Below are positions 1 to 7,929 of a stretch of 64,000 nucleotides of DNA, piece by piece. The position numbers and the translations under genes were made by a program. This DNA comes from Nitrospinaceae bacterium (GTDB taxonomy: Bacteria > Nitrospinota > Nitrospinia > Nitrospinales > VA-1), in the NCBI GenBank assembly GCA_021604505.1, contig BQJC01000001.1:124001-188000 (forward strand), read 5' to 3'. How positions within the stretch are numbered: the first letter of the stretch is position 1; each line of letters opens with the position of its first letter. The notes below the pieces were generated by a model. It was not told the origin of the DNA. It made no database searches and saw only the letters and a program-made list of their open reading frames with translations.

Positions 1-149
1 ACCAGAATTGTCTTTTTTTATAACGAAATTTAGCCGATGGACAGAGACTTTTGGCCCCACCTCGAAAATACTCTAAAAATGGACACATTTTTTCACAGTG
101 ACAATTTTGAGCGAACTCCGGCATGGCAGAAAATATTGCGAAATCCCAC

Positions 150-178
150 TTGACAAGAACCAGGGTGGGTGGAATAAT
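150..178 (+). promoter_or_regulatory. Sigma-70 promoter for rpmH-rnpA
   Basis: TTGACA at 150-155 and AATAAT at 173-178 are separated by 17 bases, close to the sigma-70 consensus. It lies about 95 bases before the rpmH start and is the only strong promoter seen upstream, so it probably drives the rpmH-rnpA-yidD-yidC run. Confidence 0.75.
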
Positions 179-226
179 CCCGATAGGAATTTCCCTTATA
201 GGAAGGCTCGTGGGCTCGATAATAAT

Positions 227-243
227 CCATTGAAATTCAATGG
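227..243. repeat. Short perfect inverted repeat in rpmH leader
   Basis: CCATTGAA and TTCAATGG flank a single A. The 8-bp palindrome sits between the rpmH promoter and start, inside the presumed 5' UTR. It could be a protein-binding site or a weak hairpin; no function can be assigned. Confidence 0.4.
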
Positions 244-274
244 TTTTCCACTTTAAAATTAGAGAAGAGATGTT

Positions 275-409
275 ATGAAGCGAACGTATCAACCGAAAAA
301 CATTCGCAGGAAGCGGACGCACGGGTTCAGGAAGAGGAACTCCACCGTGGGGGGACGGAAAGTATTGGCCAACCGAAGGAGAAAGGGGCGGAAAAGATTA
401 GCCGTCTAG
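275..409 (+). CDS. rpmH: 50S ribosomal protein L34
   Basis: A 44-residue, very basic protein starting [14 protein letters not shown] and ending GRKRLAV, the usual length and pattern of L34, a small protein of the large ribosomal subunit. It contains the THGFRKRN and [16 protein letters not shown] signatures. The GAGAAGAGA stretch before the ATG can act as ribosome-binding site. rnpA begins 4 bases after the stop codon, the classic rpmH-rnpA arrangement, which normally lies near dnaA and the origin; neither is visible in the few hundred bases to the left. Confidence 0.97.
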   Translation: MKRTYQPKNIRRKRTHGFRKRNSTVGGRKVLANRRRKGRKRLAV

Positions 410-412
410 CCG

Positions 413-757
413 ATGGGCCATTATTCTTTTCACAAAACCGAAAGATTGGCCAAACGGCACCAGTTTGAAAGGGTGATGTCCAAGGGCCGCAAACAGCGGG
501 TCGGGACGTATTGCACCCTTTTTATTTTTCCCAACGAGTTGGACAAAAAAAGACTTGGTATTATCGCCTCCCGGAAAATTGGCAATGCCGTTGCCCGCAA
601 TCGGGCGAAGCGAAAAATTCGAGAAGCGTTTCGCCGTATAAAAGACAACATTTCTCCGGCGTTGGATGTCGTGATCATTTCTGGAAAGGATTTAATCTCC
701 CTTCCTGTCCATGTTCTTGAAAAAAAGATATCCAAACCTCTTTTAACCCAGCGATAG
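413..757 (+). CDS. rnpA: Ribonuclease P protein component
   Basis: 114 residues, the normal size of RnpA, which binds the catalytic RNase P RNA and helps mature tRNA 5' ends. The family RNR region is clear in the second half (ARNRAKRKIREAFRR), preceded by KKRLGIIASRKIGNAV, the conserved central strand region. It starts 4 bases after rpmH, so the two are probably translationally coupled. The gene order rpmH-rnpA-yidD-yidC supports the call. Confidence 0.95.
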   Translation: MGHYSFHKTERLAKRHQFERVMSKGRKQRVGTYCTLFIFPNELDKKRLGIIASRKIGNAVARNRAKRKIREAFRRIKDNISPALDVVIISGKDLISLPVHVLEKKISKPLLTQR

Positions 758-802
758 TTTTTGCAGTCCTTTCCCGCCTCGTTGATAAACCCGAGAGTGT
801 TG

Positions 803-1015
803 ATGATAAACTGGCTTCTTATCAGGACCATTAGGATCTATCAAAAATGCCTGTCCCCATTTTTGATTCCTTCCTGCAGATTCTATCCGACCTGCTCAGA
901 ATATTCGGCGCAGGCGTTGGACCGGTTTCCCATTTATAAGGCATTGGGCCGAATCGTGGTTCGCTTACTTAAATGTCATCCCTATCATGAAGGGGGGAAG
1001 GACCCTCTGAAATGA
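803..1015 (+). CDS. yidD: Membrane protein insertion efficiency factor YidD
   Basis: About 70 residues containing the invariant family core [17 protein letters not shown]. YidD is a small, membrane-associated, cysteine-containing protein that assists YidC-dependent insertion. The frame stays open back to a TTG at 761, but the ATG at 803 ([15 protein letters not shown]) gives the usual family N-terminus. The C-terminus is [12 protein letters not shown]; the HPGG-like motif carries Tyr-His-Glu where many members have HPGG(Y/F)DPV. It lies between rnpA and yidC as in many bacteria. Confidence 0.92.
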   Translation: MINWLLIRTIRIYQKCLSPFLIPSCRFYPTCSEYSAQALDRFPIYKALGRIVVRLLKCHPYHEGGKDPLK

Positions 1016-1041
1016 CAGACCCAAAATTCGGAGATTGATCT

Positions 1042-2685
1042 TTGGAGAATAGAGTATTACTGGCTTTCGTGTTGTCCCTGGTGGTTTTCGTGGGCTGGGG
1101 TTATTTCCTCGCCGTGGTCAAGGGACCGCCTCCTGAAGGAGTTCCTCAAAAACAGGCCGGGAAAGTTCAACCGGCGCCGCCTAGCGCTCTACCGCCGGCA
1201 GGAACGACGGTTCCGTCCGCACCTGCCCCAGGTGGAACAGCATCAGGTGCGACTCCGCCGATGCCTGGAAACGTTCAGTTTCCCGGCACGGAAGTCATTG
1301 TGAAAGTTCACAACGGCCGGGCCGATATGGAGTTTTCCAATCGCGGCGGAACGCTTAGAAAATTTCTTTTGCCGGAATACCACAGTGATCAGGGCGAGAT
1401 CGTCAATCTCGTGGATCACGAAGGCGGAGACAAATGGCCGCTTTCCCTGGAATCGTCCGACCCTGGAATTTCAAATATTCTGCAAAACGCCTTTTATGAA
1501 GTTTCACCTCAATCGCTGGTGCTGACAGAGTCCAATCCGACTGGAAAACTGACGTTTCGTCTCAAGCACGAATCCGGACTGGAAGTGACCCGTGTGCTCA
1601 CCTTTCAGCACAAAAGTTTCCTGATTGAAATGCAGACCCAGATCAGCGCCGCTCCGTTCGCCAGTCAAAATCTGCAATACAGCGTGTTGTGGGGACCGTC
1701 GATGGGAGGCAAAGTTCAATCTCAGACCGACTATTTCGTTTTTTCCGGCCCCACCACCTTCGCGAATAACGAACGTATAGAAACACCTGCCGACGAATTT
1801 GCCGATGTTGTCCGTTACCGGGGGGATGTGAAATGGACAGCGTTTCAGAATAAATATTTCGGCGCCGCCCTCGTCCCACTGAGCGGCACCAAATCCTCAC
1901 TGGTAAAAAAAGAAGGGGATCGTCTTTATGTCGGGCTGGATTTTGAATCCGTGCAATCCGCGGTTTCATCTTCCCATCTTTTGTACGCCGGCACCAAGCA
2001 ACTGCAGGTCCTCGAAGACTCCGGTTACAAATTATTCCGGTTGATGGATTATGGATGGTTTGGCAATAAATTTGCCTTTCTGGTCAAACCCCTGCTCAAG
2101 ACGCTCGAGTATTTTCATGGCATCACCGGCAACTATGGGTGGTCCATCATTTTCCTGACCTTCATCATCAAGCTTTTATTCTTTCCCTTGACCCACAAAA
2201 GCTTCAAGTCGATGAAGGGAATGCAGAAGGTTCAGCCCTACATCAAGTTGATACAGGAACGCAACAAGGGCGACCGGCAGAAAATAAACGAAGAGATGCT
2301 GGAGTTGTATAAAAAGCATAAGGTGAATCCTTTGGGAGGCTGTCTTCCCATGCTCTTGCAGATTCCGGTCTTCATCGCTCTTTATCATGCCTTGTTTTTT
2401 TCCATCGAATTGCGTGGCGCTCCTTTCATGGGATGGATCCAGGATCTTTCCGTGCAGGATCCGTATTATGTGACTCCGGTGTTGATGGGCGTCACCATGT
2501 TTTTACAGCAAAGGCTTTCACCCGCGGTCGGCGATCCGGTGCAACAGAAAATCATGATGTTTCTGCCAATCGTTTTTACCTTCCTGTTCATGTCCTTTCC
2601 TGCCGGCCTGGTGATTTACTGGACCGTAAACAACATTTTGACGATTTCCCAGCAATATTATATCTATAAGATCGCCAAAGACTGA
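1042..2685 (+). CDS. yidC: Membrane protein insertase YidC
   Basis: 547 residues, the length of a Gram-negative YidC. It has one N-terminal membrane segment (LLAFVLSLVVFVGWGYFLAV), a Pro/Ala-rich linker, a large periplasmic beta-sandwich domain (about 80-330) and a C-terminal membrane core (about 350-540) with the LGGCLPMLLQIPVFIALY signature. YidC inserts and folds inner-membrane proteins, alone or with Sec. The TTG start is supported by GGAG at 1030-1033. The khpB/jag gene that often follows yidC is absent; mnmE comes next after an interspersed repeat. Confidence 0.97.
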   Translation: MENRVLLAFVLSLVVFVGWGYFLAVVKGPPPEGVPQKQAGKVQPAPPSALPPAGTTVPSAPAPGGTASGATPPMPGNVQFPGTEVIVKVHNGRADMEFSNRGGTLRKFLLPEYHSDQGEIVNLVDHEGGDKWPLSLESSDPGISNILQNAFYEVSPQSLVLTESNPTGKLTFRLKHESGLEVTRVLTFQHKSFLIEMQTQISAAPFASQNLQYSVLWGPSMGGKVQSQTDYFVFSGPTTFANNERIETPADEFADVVRYRGDVKWTAFQNKYFGAALVPLSGTKSSLVKKEGDRLYVGLDFESVQSAVSSSHLLYAGTKQLQVLEDSGYKLFRLMDYGWFGNKFAFLVKPLLKTLEYFHGITGNYGWSIIFLTFIIKLLFFPLTHKSFKSMKGMQKVQPYIKLIQERNKGDRQKINEEMLELYKKHKVNPLGGCLPMLLQIPVFIALYHALFFSIELRGAPFMGWIQDLSVQDPYYVTPVLMGVTMFLQQRLSPAVGDPVQQKIMMFLPIVFTFLFMSFPAGLVIYWTVNNILTISQQYYIYKIAKD

Positions 2686-2732
2686 CCAGCGTGACGCTGG
2701 CCCCAGTGCTAACGTGCGACGGGTTTATGTCC
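2686..2732 (+). repeat. Interspersed repeat, copy 1
   Basis: It begins at the base after the yidC stop with a perfect palindrome CCAGCGT-G-ACGCTGG, then continues to CTAACGTGCGACGGG and GTTTATG. The same layout (GCTGG palindrome, about 8 variable bases, TAACGTGCGAYGG) recurs at 17520-17556 and 20306-20342, and in a diverged inverted form at 30774-30812. It could also act as a weak terminator for the yidC transcript. Confidence 0.75.
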
Positions 2733-2815
2733 GACTATATTCTGCATAGCGCTGAATTTTCATCCGGGTATTTTGTACGAGGCCCGTGGACAAGTTCGTC
2801 CTCCGCGGAGGAGTC

Positions 2816-4186
2816 ATGAGCGACACCATCGCATCCATCGCCACCCCGGCAGGTGAGGGGGGCATCAGCGTCATCCGCATCAGCGGACCCCAATCCTTGT
2901 CGATTGCCTCCAGCCTTTTTCATTCCTCGGCTGACCTTGAGCATTGCGTTGCGCAAAAAGTTTATTTCGGCAGAATGGTTGACCCGCAGTCAAAGGCGAG
3001 TGTGGATGAAGTCTTGCTGACTTATTTTAAAGCGCCGAAAAGTTATACCGCGGAAGATGTCATCGAGATCAGCATGCATGGCGGACTTTTTGTCACCGCA
3101 AAAATTCTGCAACTGATACTCGATCAAGGCGCGCGTTTAGCGGAACCAGGGGAGTTCACCCGCCGCGCTTTTTTAAATGGCAAAATCGATCTTTCGCAGG
3201 CAGAAGCGGTTAAAGATGTGATCCACGCTTCGTCAGAAAGAGCGTTACAGTCGGCGGTCTCACATCTCCAGGGGCAGCTTTCCAAAAAGTTGAATGCCTG
3301 GTACGACGGATTGCTCGCAGTACTCGCCCAGTTGGAAGCTTCCATCGACTTTTCAGAGGAAGGACTGAGGTTTCAAAAAAGAGAAGAAACCCTGGCGGAT
3401 GTTCGGCGCATACAAACGGAGCTTATAGCGCTGATTCAAACCTTCAGGCAGGGCAAAATTTATAGGGAAGGCGCCCAGGTGGCGTTGATGGGAAAGCCCA
3501 ACGTAGGGAAATCCAGCCTGCTCAACGCTCTTCTTAAAGAAGACCGGGCCATCGTGACCGCTTTGCCTGGAACCACGAGAGATACCTTAGAGGAAAGGCT
3601 GCGGATTCGCGACATTCACGTCAATTTCATCGACGCGGCGGGAATACGTGAAAACCCGGAAATTATTGAAAAAGAAGGTATCACAAGGGCAAGGCAGGCT
3701 CTTAAGCGGGCCGATCTGGCGCTTGTGATCTTTGACGGTTCCGAACCGCTCGACGCAAACGATGACCTTCTGATGCAAGAGGTTTTGGAAAAGCCGAAAT
3801 TGCTCCTCTTCAACAAAAGCGATCTTCCCCAACGGTTGGATGAAGCCGGTTTACGATCCCGGTTTCCCGATGAAGAACCTCTCAAAATTTCTGCCAAGAC
3901 CGAAGCTGGAATATCCGAACTTTGTGACGCCATATATGGATTTGTGATCGGCGATGGTTCACTTCAGGAAAATTTAGTCATCACACGCGAAAGGCATCGG
4001 CAAAATTTAGTGGCGGCAAACGGTGCGTTGCAAAAATCATGTGAATCTTTCGAGCAAAATTTATCGGAAGAATTTATTGCGGTGGATATCAGTTTTGCGA
4101 TGGATCGTATCGCATCGATTTTAGGAAAAACATTTGAAGATGATTTGTTGGATCAAATTTTTGGCGAGTTTTGTATCGGTAAATAA
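2816..4186 (+). CDS. mnmE: tRNA modification GTPase MnmE
   Basis: 456 residues. MnmE with MnmG makes the cmnm5/nm5 modification at wobble uridine 34 of some tRNAs. The sequence shows the N-terminal folate-binding domain starting MSDTIASIATPAGEGGISVIRISG, a helical domain, a GTPase domain inserted near residue 205-370 (GKPNVGKSS P-loop, DAAG, NKSD) and the C-terminal FCIGK, whose cysteine is the family hallmark. The frame is open from a GTG at 2786, but the ATG at 2816 directly follows GGAGGAG and matches the family start. Confidence 0.96.
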   Translation: MSDTIASIATPAGEGGISVIRISGPQSLSIASSLFHSSADLEHCVAQKVYFGRMVDPQSKASVDEVLLTYFKAPKSYTAEDVIEISMHGGLFVTAKILQLILDQGARLAEPGEFTRRAFLNGKIDLSQAEAVKDVIHASSERALQSAVSHLQGQLSKKLNAWYDGLLAVLAQLEASIDFSEEGLRFQKREETLADVRRIQTELIALIQTFRQGKIYREGAQVALMGKPNVGKSSLLNALLKEDRAIVTALPGTTRDTLEERLRIRDIHVNFIDAAGIRENPEIIEKEGITRARQALKRADLALVIFDGSEPLDANDDLLMQEVLEKPKLLLFNKSDLPQRLDEAGLRSRFPDEEPLKISAKTEAGISELCDAIYGFVIGDGSLQENLVITRERHRQNLVAANGALQKSCESFEQNLSEEFIAVDISFAMDRIASILGKTFEDDLLDQIFGEFCIGK

Positions 4187-4333
4187 TATTTTGTAGTTTT
4201 TTAAAGGAGAAAGATAAAATTTTTTTTTGTATGTGATCGTGCGTTGAAAGTCTGGAAAATCATGAATAGTTAAACTTAGGTTCAAGTTGAAAAAAAACTG
4301 CGCGTGTTTGTAAAAAAATTGACGGTGTTTTTT

Positions 4334-4361
4334 TTGACAATCATTAGGTTCTGACTATAAT
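4334..4361 (+). promoter_or_regulatory. Near-consensus sigma-70 promoter, near-leaderless
   Basis: TTGACA (4334-4339) and TATAAT (4356-4361) are both perfect consensus boxes with a 16-base spacer. The predicted transcription start is only about 6 bases before the ATG at 4374 and no Shine-Dalgarno sequence is present, so the regulator downstream is probably translated from a leaderless or nearly leaderless mRNA. Confidence 0.75.
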
Positions 4362-4373
4362 AATTTTAATTAT

Positions 4374-5432
4374 ATGAATAAGCTACGCACAGGCCCCTTC
4401 CAAATTGTAGGCGAAAGCAAACCCATCCGAGAAGTCTTTGAAGTGATCGAAAAGGCGGCTCCCGCAGCAAGCACAGTCATGATTTTTGGCGAGAGCGGGA
4501 CGGGCAAGGAAATGGTTGCACGCGCCTTGCATGCCAACAGCCAGCGTGCAGACAAGCCTTTCGTTGCCGTCAACTGCGCCGCCATTCCCCACGAACTTTT
4601 AGAGAGCGAACTGTTCGGTTACGAAAAGGGAGCCTTCACCGGAGCCGCCAACGTCCGCATTGGCCGTATGGAGCTGGCAAATGAAGGCACCATTTTTCTC
4701 GATGAGATCGGCGACATGCCGTTGACCCTGCAGGTAAAACTATTAAGAGTGTTGTCGGAACGCGAGATCGATCGCATCGGTGGCTCCAAATCGATCAGCA
4801 TCGACGTTCGGGTCATCGCGGCAACGCACCGGAATTTAGAGCAGTCGGTGCAGAGCGGAAAATTCCGCGAGGATCTTTATTACCGTCTCAACATCATTCC
4901 GGTCGTCATCCCTCCCCTTAGAGAAAGAAGATCGGACATCCCGCTTCTCGTCACCTACTTTCTGGACCAGTTCAATAGAATCCAGGGTGGTTTTGAAAAA
5001 AGCGTCAGCCAGGAAGCGATGGAGATTCTGATGAACTATGAATGGCCGGGGAATATTCGCGAGCTTGCGAACTTCATCGAGAGAATGGTGGTTCTCAGTC
5101 CGGGGGCCGTGATCACGCCGCGCGATTTACCGGAAAAAGTGCTGGGCGAGACTCCCAGAGAAAAGTGGGCGCCGCTTGCGGAACCCGACTTAGATGAAAA
5201 CCCTGCACAGGCTCTGCAAAATTCATTGCGGAAAACTTATTCCATGAGTCTTCCCGATGAGGGGATGAATCTGAAAAGCGCGGTCGAAGATTTTGAAAGA
5301 GGCCTGATCATGGAAGCGCTGGAAAAAACCGACTGGGTGAAAAACAAAGCCGCCGGTCTTCTCGGATTGAACCGGACCACGCTCGTCGAGAAACTAAAGA
5401 AAATGAATATCCGGCGGGAAGCGGTAACCTGA
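4374..5432 (+). CDS. Sigma-54-dependent activator without receiver domain
   Basis: 352 residues of the bacterial enhancer-binding protein family. It has an AAA+ sigma-54 interaction domain with Walker A GESGTGKE (39-46), the sigma-54-contacting loop GAFTGA (86-91), the Walker B segment FLDEIGDMP and the [10 protein letters not shown] motif, and ends in a Fis-type helix-turn-helix (about 310-350, [22 protein letters not shown]). The N-terminal receiver or sensor domain usual in the family is missing: AAA+ starts at about residue 10, so control must be by abundance or a partner. Position beside flagellin and fliD suggests a FleQ/FlrA-like role in flagellar gene control; that is inference. Confidence 0.88.
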   Translation: MNKLRTGPFQIVGESKPIREVFEVIEKAAPAASTVMIFGESGTGKEMVARALHANSQRADKPFVAVNCAAIPHELLESELFGYEKGAFTGAANVRIGRMELANEGTIFLDEIGDMPLTLQVKLLRVLSEREIDRIGGSKSISIDVRVIAATHRNLEQSVQSGKFREDLYYRLNIIPVVIPPLRERRSDIPLLVTYFLDQFNRIQGGFEKSVSQEAMEILMNYEWPGNIRELANFIERMVVLSPGAVITPRDLPEKVLGETPREKWAPLAEPDLDENPAQALQNSLRKTYSMSLPDEGMNLKSAVEDFERGLIMEALEKTDWVKNKAAGLLGLNRTTLVEKLKKMNIRREAVT

Positions 5433-5592
5433 TTCCTCGCCTGACCCGCCAACGGGACCCAAGTTCCCCTCCTAACTCGTACAATTTGTTCCAGACGGAT
5501 AAAAAACCAAAGGCAGGAGCGTCGGCTTAAATTAGCAGGCACTCATGAGAACTTAATCAGTGGTGGGATTTTTCTAGCTCTGTGCCACCCGG

Positions 5593-5793
5593 TTATTCGA
5601 TCCGGGCTTCGGCCAATTCTTTGCCGATTCGGATCGCTTCTTTGACAAAATTCTGAAACGACAGATCGGTGTCCTTGTGCTGAGTTTGTTTTACAATTTT
5701 TTCGCCATTGGCATCGATCACCATGTCGAGCACGTTCACCCCTGGGGTCACATGGTGCTTTCTGATCTCAATTTTAACCGTATTGACTTCCAT
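5593..5793 (-). CDS. Small conserved-looking protein of unknown function
   Basis: 66 residues starting MEVNTVKIEIRKHHVTPG and ending AEARIE. It is preceded on the minus strand by a good Shine-Dalgarno sequence (CTGGAGAAG, 7 bases before the ATG), which supports translation. A beta-strand-rich N-terminal half and a charged C-terminal helix (FVKEAIRIGKELAEARIE) are apparent. No membrane segment or signal peptide is seen. It lies just downstream of the flagellin gene on the same strand, so a flagellar link is possible. I do not recognise the family. Confidence 0.6.
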   Translation of the reverse strand: MEVNTVKIEIRKHHVTPGVNVLDMVIDANGEKIVKQTQHKDTDLSFQNFVKEAIRIGKELAEARIE

Positions 5794-5929
5794 TGAATCT
5801 TCTCCAGATAAATTCCCATAGTTATGAAAGTGTCATTTAATATCATTTCAGGAACTGGGGGTCAAGAACCAATCGAGGAGGCAGACAGGAGAAAACCTAA
5901 AGGACGTTCTGGGAACTCAGTACCGTGGA

Positions 5930-6781
5930 TTAGACGCTCAAATTGAGGAGACGGCCGGTGGCCTGCTCATTTTGCTTGAGCGAGGTGGCCAGGGTCTTGA
6001 TTGAGGTTTGAAATAAAGAAAGCCCGCGCCGTAAATTGGAAACTTCCTGGGCCAGATCTGTATCCGCCAGCGCCGATTCGGACCGGGTGAGATTTTCAAC
6101 TTGCGTGCCCAGCCCGTTGGCGGTGGTGACCAAACGGTTGCCGACGGCTCCCACCTGTCCTCGGCTGGAGGTCAGGCTTGCCGCAGCCTGATCCAGATCA
6201 CCCAGAGCCTGTCTGGCGCCATTCGCGGTGGATATGTCGGTATTGCTGATTCCCAGGGACTGAGTATCAGTGGCTTCGATGACATTCATGCTGATCCGGT
6301 TTTCGGGACCGCTTCCGGTTCCGGCCTGAATTTCGATGGGGGTTGAAGATTGAGCGCTGAGAGAGCCGTCCAGAAGTTTTTGTCCGTTGAATTCGCTGGA
6401 ACTGGCAATTCGATCGATTTCGCTTTTTATCTGGGTGAATTCCGCATTCAGGGTTTGTCTTTCGGTATCGCCCAGTGTTCCGTTTGCGGCCTGCAAAGCC
6501 AGTTCCCGGCCCCGGGTGGTGAGTTCCGAAATGGTGTTCAGACCGCCTTCGGCAGAGCGGATAAAATTTGCTCCGGATTCGACGTTGCGCACCGCCTGCC
6601 CCAGGGCCCGGATATCAGACTGTAATTGTGCGGAAATGGCGCTTGCGGCCGCATCTTCTCCGGCCCGGTTCAGGCGTCGGCCTGAAGCGATTTTTTCCAG
6701 GGAGCTTCCCAGCCCCGATTTATTTTGCTGGGTGATATTGAGAAGCCGGTTGATGCTGTTTGAATGGGTCGGTCCGATCAT
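5930..6781 (-). CDS. fliC: Flagellin
   Basis: 283 residues from the ATG at 6781, with the conserved D0/D1 ends of flagellin: N-terminal SINRLLNITQQNKSGLGSSLEKIASGRRLN and C-terminal ALADTDLAQEVSNLRRGLSLFQTSIKTLA. The central variable part is very short (roughly 130-190), so this is a minimal filament protein, likely without D2/D3 domains. The frame is open to a TTG at 6811, but the internal ATG gives the usual flagellin start. No cysteine is present. It would be exported by the flagellar type III system and polymerise under the FliD cap encoded at 9103. Confidence 0.92.
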   Translation of the reverse strand: MIGPTHSNSINRLLNITQQNKSGLGSSLEKIASGRRLNRAGEDAAASAISAQLQSDIRALGQAVRNVESGANFIRSAEGGLNTISELTTRGRELALQAANGTLGDTERQTLNAEFTQIKSEIDRIASSSEFNGQKLLDGSLSAQSSTPIEIQAGTGSGPENRISMNVIEATDTQSLGISNTDISTANGARQALGDLDQAAASLTSSRGQVGAVGNRLVTTANGLGTQVENLTRSESALADTDLAQEVSNLRRGLSLFQTSIKTLATSLKQNEQATGRLLNLSV

Positions 6782-6976
6782 TTTCTGAATCTCGACATAC
6801 CAAAAGATCAATAAATAGAAGGAATTACCAGCTTAGAAACAATTATCCAGGTTGTCAATCGCTGTTCACTGGAGGCGCGGTTATTCAAACTTTATTGCAG
6901 GTTGCAATGGTTTGAGACTATGATTAGAATGTGCGTCTTTAAAGGGTCCGATAACGCTCGCATGGGGGAGGTCTGA
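6782..6976. promoter_or_regulatory. Divergent flagellin / unknown-gene promoter region
   Basis: On the minus strand toward flagellin there is a perfect sigma-28 -35 box TAAAGTTT (6894-6887), but the sequence 11 bases on (CCTCCAGT) does not match GCCGATAA. A TTGACA at 6858-6853 lacks a good -10. On the plus strand TCCGATAA (6947-6954) resembles a sigma-28 -10, without a matching -35. Promoters are surely here, but none can be assigned firmly. Confidence 0.35.
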
Positions 6977-7594
6977 ATGAAAATAGTCGTGAACGGTGTC
7001 GAAAACACGCTTTCTTTCACGGGTGAAACCCTGGGAGAAGTTTTGGACCATATCCTCGCCAAAAAACCTTCCAAAGGAAATTATTTCAGTAAAATTCGTT
7101 TGAACGATAAAGACGTTCCCTTTGACTCAGAAACCATCCGTGAGACTCCGGTTTCCCAAATTGAGACGCTGGAAACCGAAATCTCTTCTTTAGATGAAAT
7201 CCTGAAAAAAAATATCACCAACGCCCAGGATTACCTCCAAAAATTGATTCCGGGAATTCAAAAGGCTGCAGACCTTTTCCGTTCCGGAAGCGAGCAGGAA
7301 GCCAACAAATTCTTTCTGAACATCATCGATGGAATGGACTGGTTTTCTCAAGTCACAGGCTCCATCGCCCAGGCTGTAGGTTTAAAGGCCGAAACAGCCC
7401 TGTGGGGAGGGAAAAGCTTCCCGGCCCTGCAAGAAAATCTGGTTGAATGGACCCAGCAGATGGTGGAGGCAAATAAAAACAAAGATTGGGTGCTTCTCGC
7501 GGATTTACTGGAATACGAAATCCTGCCTTTTTACCGCGAATGGGAAGAGCACCTTCCCAAAATCCTCTCGGATAGAACCAAAAAATCACATTAA
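6977..7594 (+). CDS. Unknown protein of the flagellar locus, beta-grasp-like N-terminus
   Basis: 205 residues with a strong ribosome-binding site (GGGGGAGG) before the ATG. The first 50 residues (MKIVVNGVENTLSFTGETLGEVLDHI) have the pattern of a ubiquitin-like/beta-grasp fold, two strands and a helix. The rest is largely helical with coiled-coil character (ETLETEISSLDEILKKNI, DYLQKLIPGIQKAADLF) and ends in an acidic, Trp-containing helix. No signal peptide or membrane segment is seen. It is divergent from flagellin and precedes a sigma-28 promoter, so an accessory or chaperone-like flagellar role is possible. No family is recognised. Confidence 0.75.
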   Translation: MKIVVNGVENTLSFTGETLGEVLDHILAKKPSKGNYFSKIRLNDKDVPFDSETIRETPVSQIETLETEISSLDEILKKNITNAQDYLQKLIPGIQKAADLFRSGSEQEANKFFLNIIDGMDWFSQVTGSIAQAVGLKAETALWGGKSFPALQENLVEWTQQMVEANKNKDWVLLADLLEYEILPFYREWEEHLPKILSDRTKKSH

Positions 7595-7707
7595 TTTACC
7601 CGAAACACCAAAATATGAAAGGGCCGGTTTTTTAAGGGTTTTCCCCTGATTTTCCAGCAATTCCCCATAAGCCATTGATTTTTTTGAAAAAAATCCTAAT
7701 CCGGGGC

Positions 7708-7734
7708 TAAAGTTTTAAGGAAATTATCCGATAC
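7708..7734 (+). promoter_or_regulatory. Sigma-28 (FliA-type) promoter
   Basis: TAAAGTTT (7708-7715), 11 bases, then TCCGATAC (7727-7734). The -35 matches the sigma-28 consensus at 8 of 8 positions and the -10 matches GCCGATAA at 6 of 8, with the canonical spacing. The predicted start near 7742 precedes a 28-codon ORF with a strong Shine-Dalgarno and the gene at 7930. Its place in the flagellar locus fits late-class flagellar expression. Confidence 0.75.
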
Positions 7735-7772
7735 AATAGGTGTAAACCTGCGACCAACTTTAGGGAAGGAGT

Positions 7773-7859
7773 ATGAAAGCTCGTTGGGGTGTGGTTTTCC
7801 GAAATTCAATAAAAATTGCCAATAACAACCCTAATGAGCTTAGCGGGTTAAATGCATAA
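7773..7859 (+). CDS. Possible 28-residue small protein or leader peptide
   Basis: An ATG preceded by GGGAAGGAGT opens a 28-codon frame (MKARWGVVFRNS...LSGLNA) ending at TAA 7857-7859. It is the first start codon on the transcript predicted from the sigma-28 promoter and has one of the best ribosome-binding sites in the region. It may be a real small protein, a leader peptide, or chance. No homology is recognised. Confidence 0.4.
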   Translation: MKARWGVVFRNSIKIANNNPNELSGLNA

Positions 7860-7929
7860 AACTTTAATGGCGATTTGTTAAATGTTTTAAAAGTTTTTAG
7901 GTGTGATTAACTTTTTGGAGGAAAGGATA

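Noticed and set aside
1-274. Replication origin near rpmH
   Set aside because: rpmH is often next to dnaA and oriC, but no TTATCCACA-type DnaA boxes are visible in these 274 bases.
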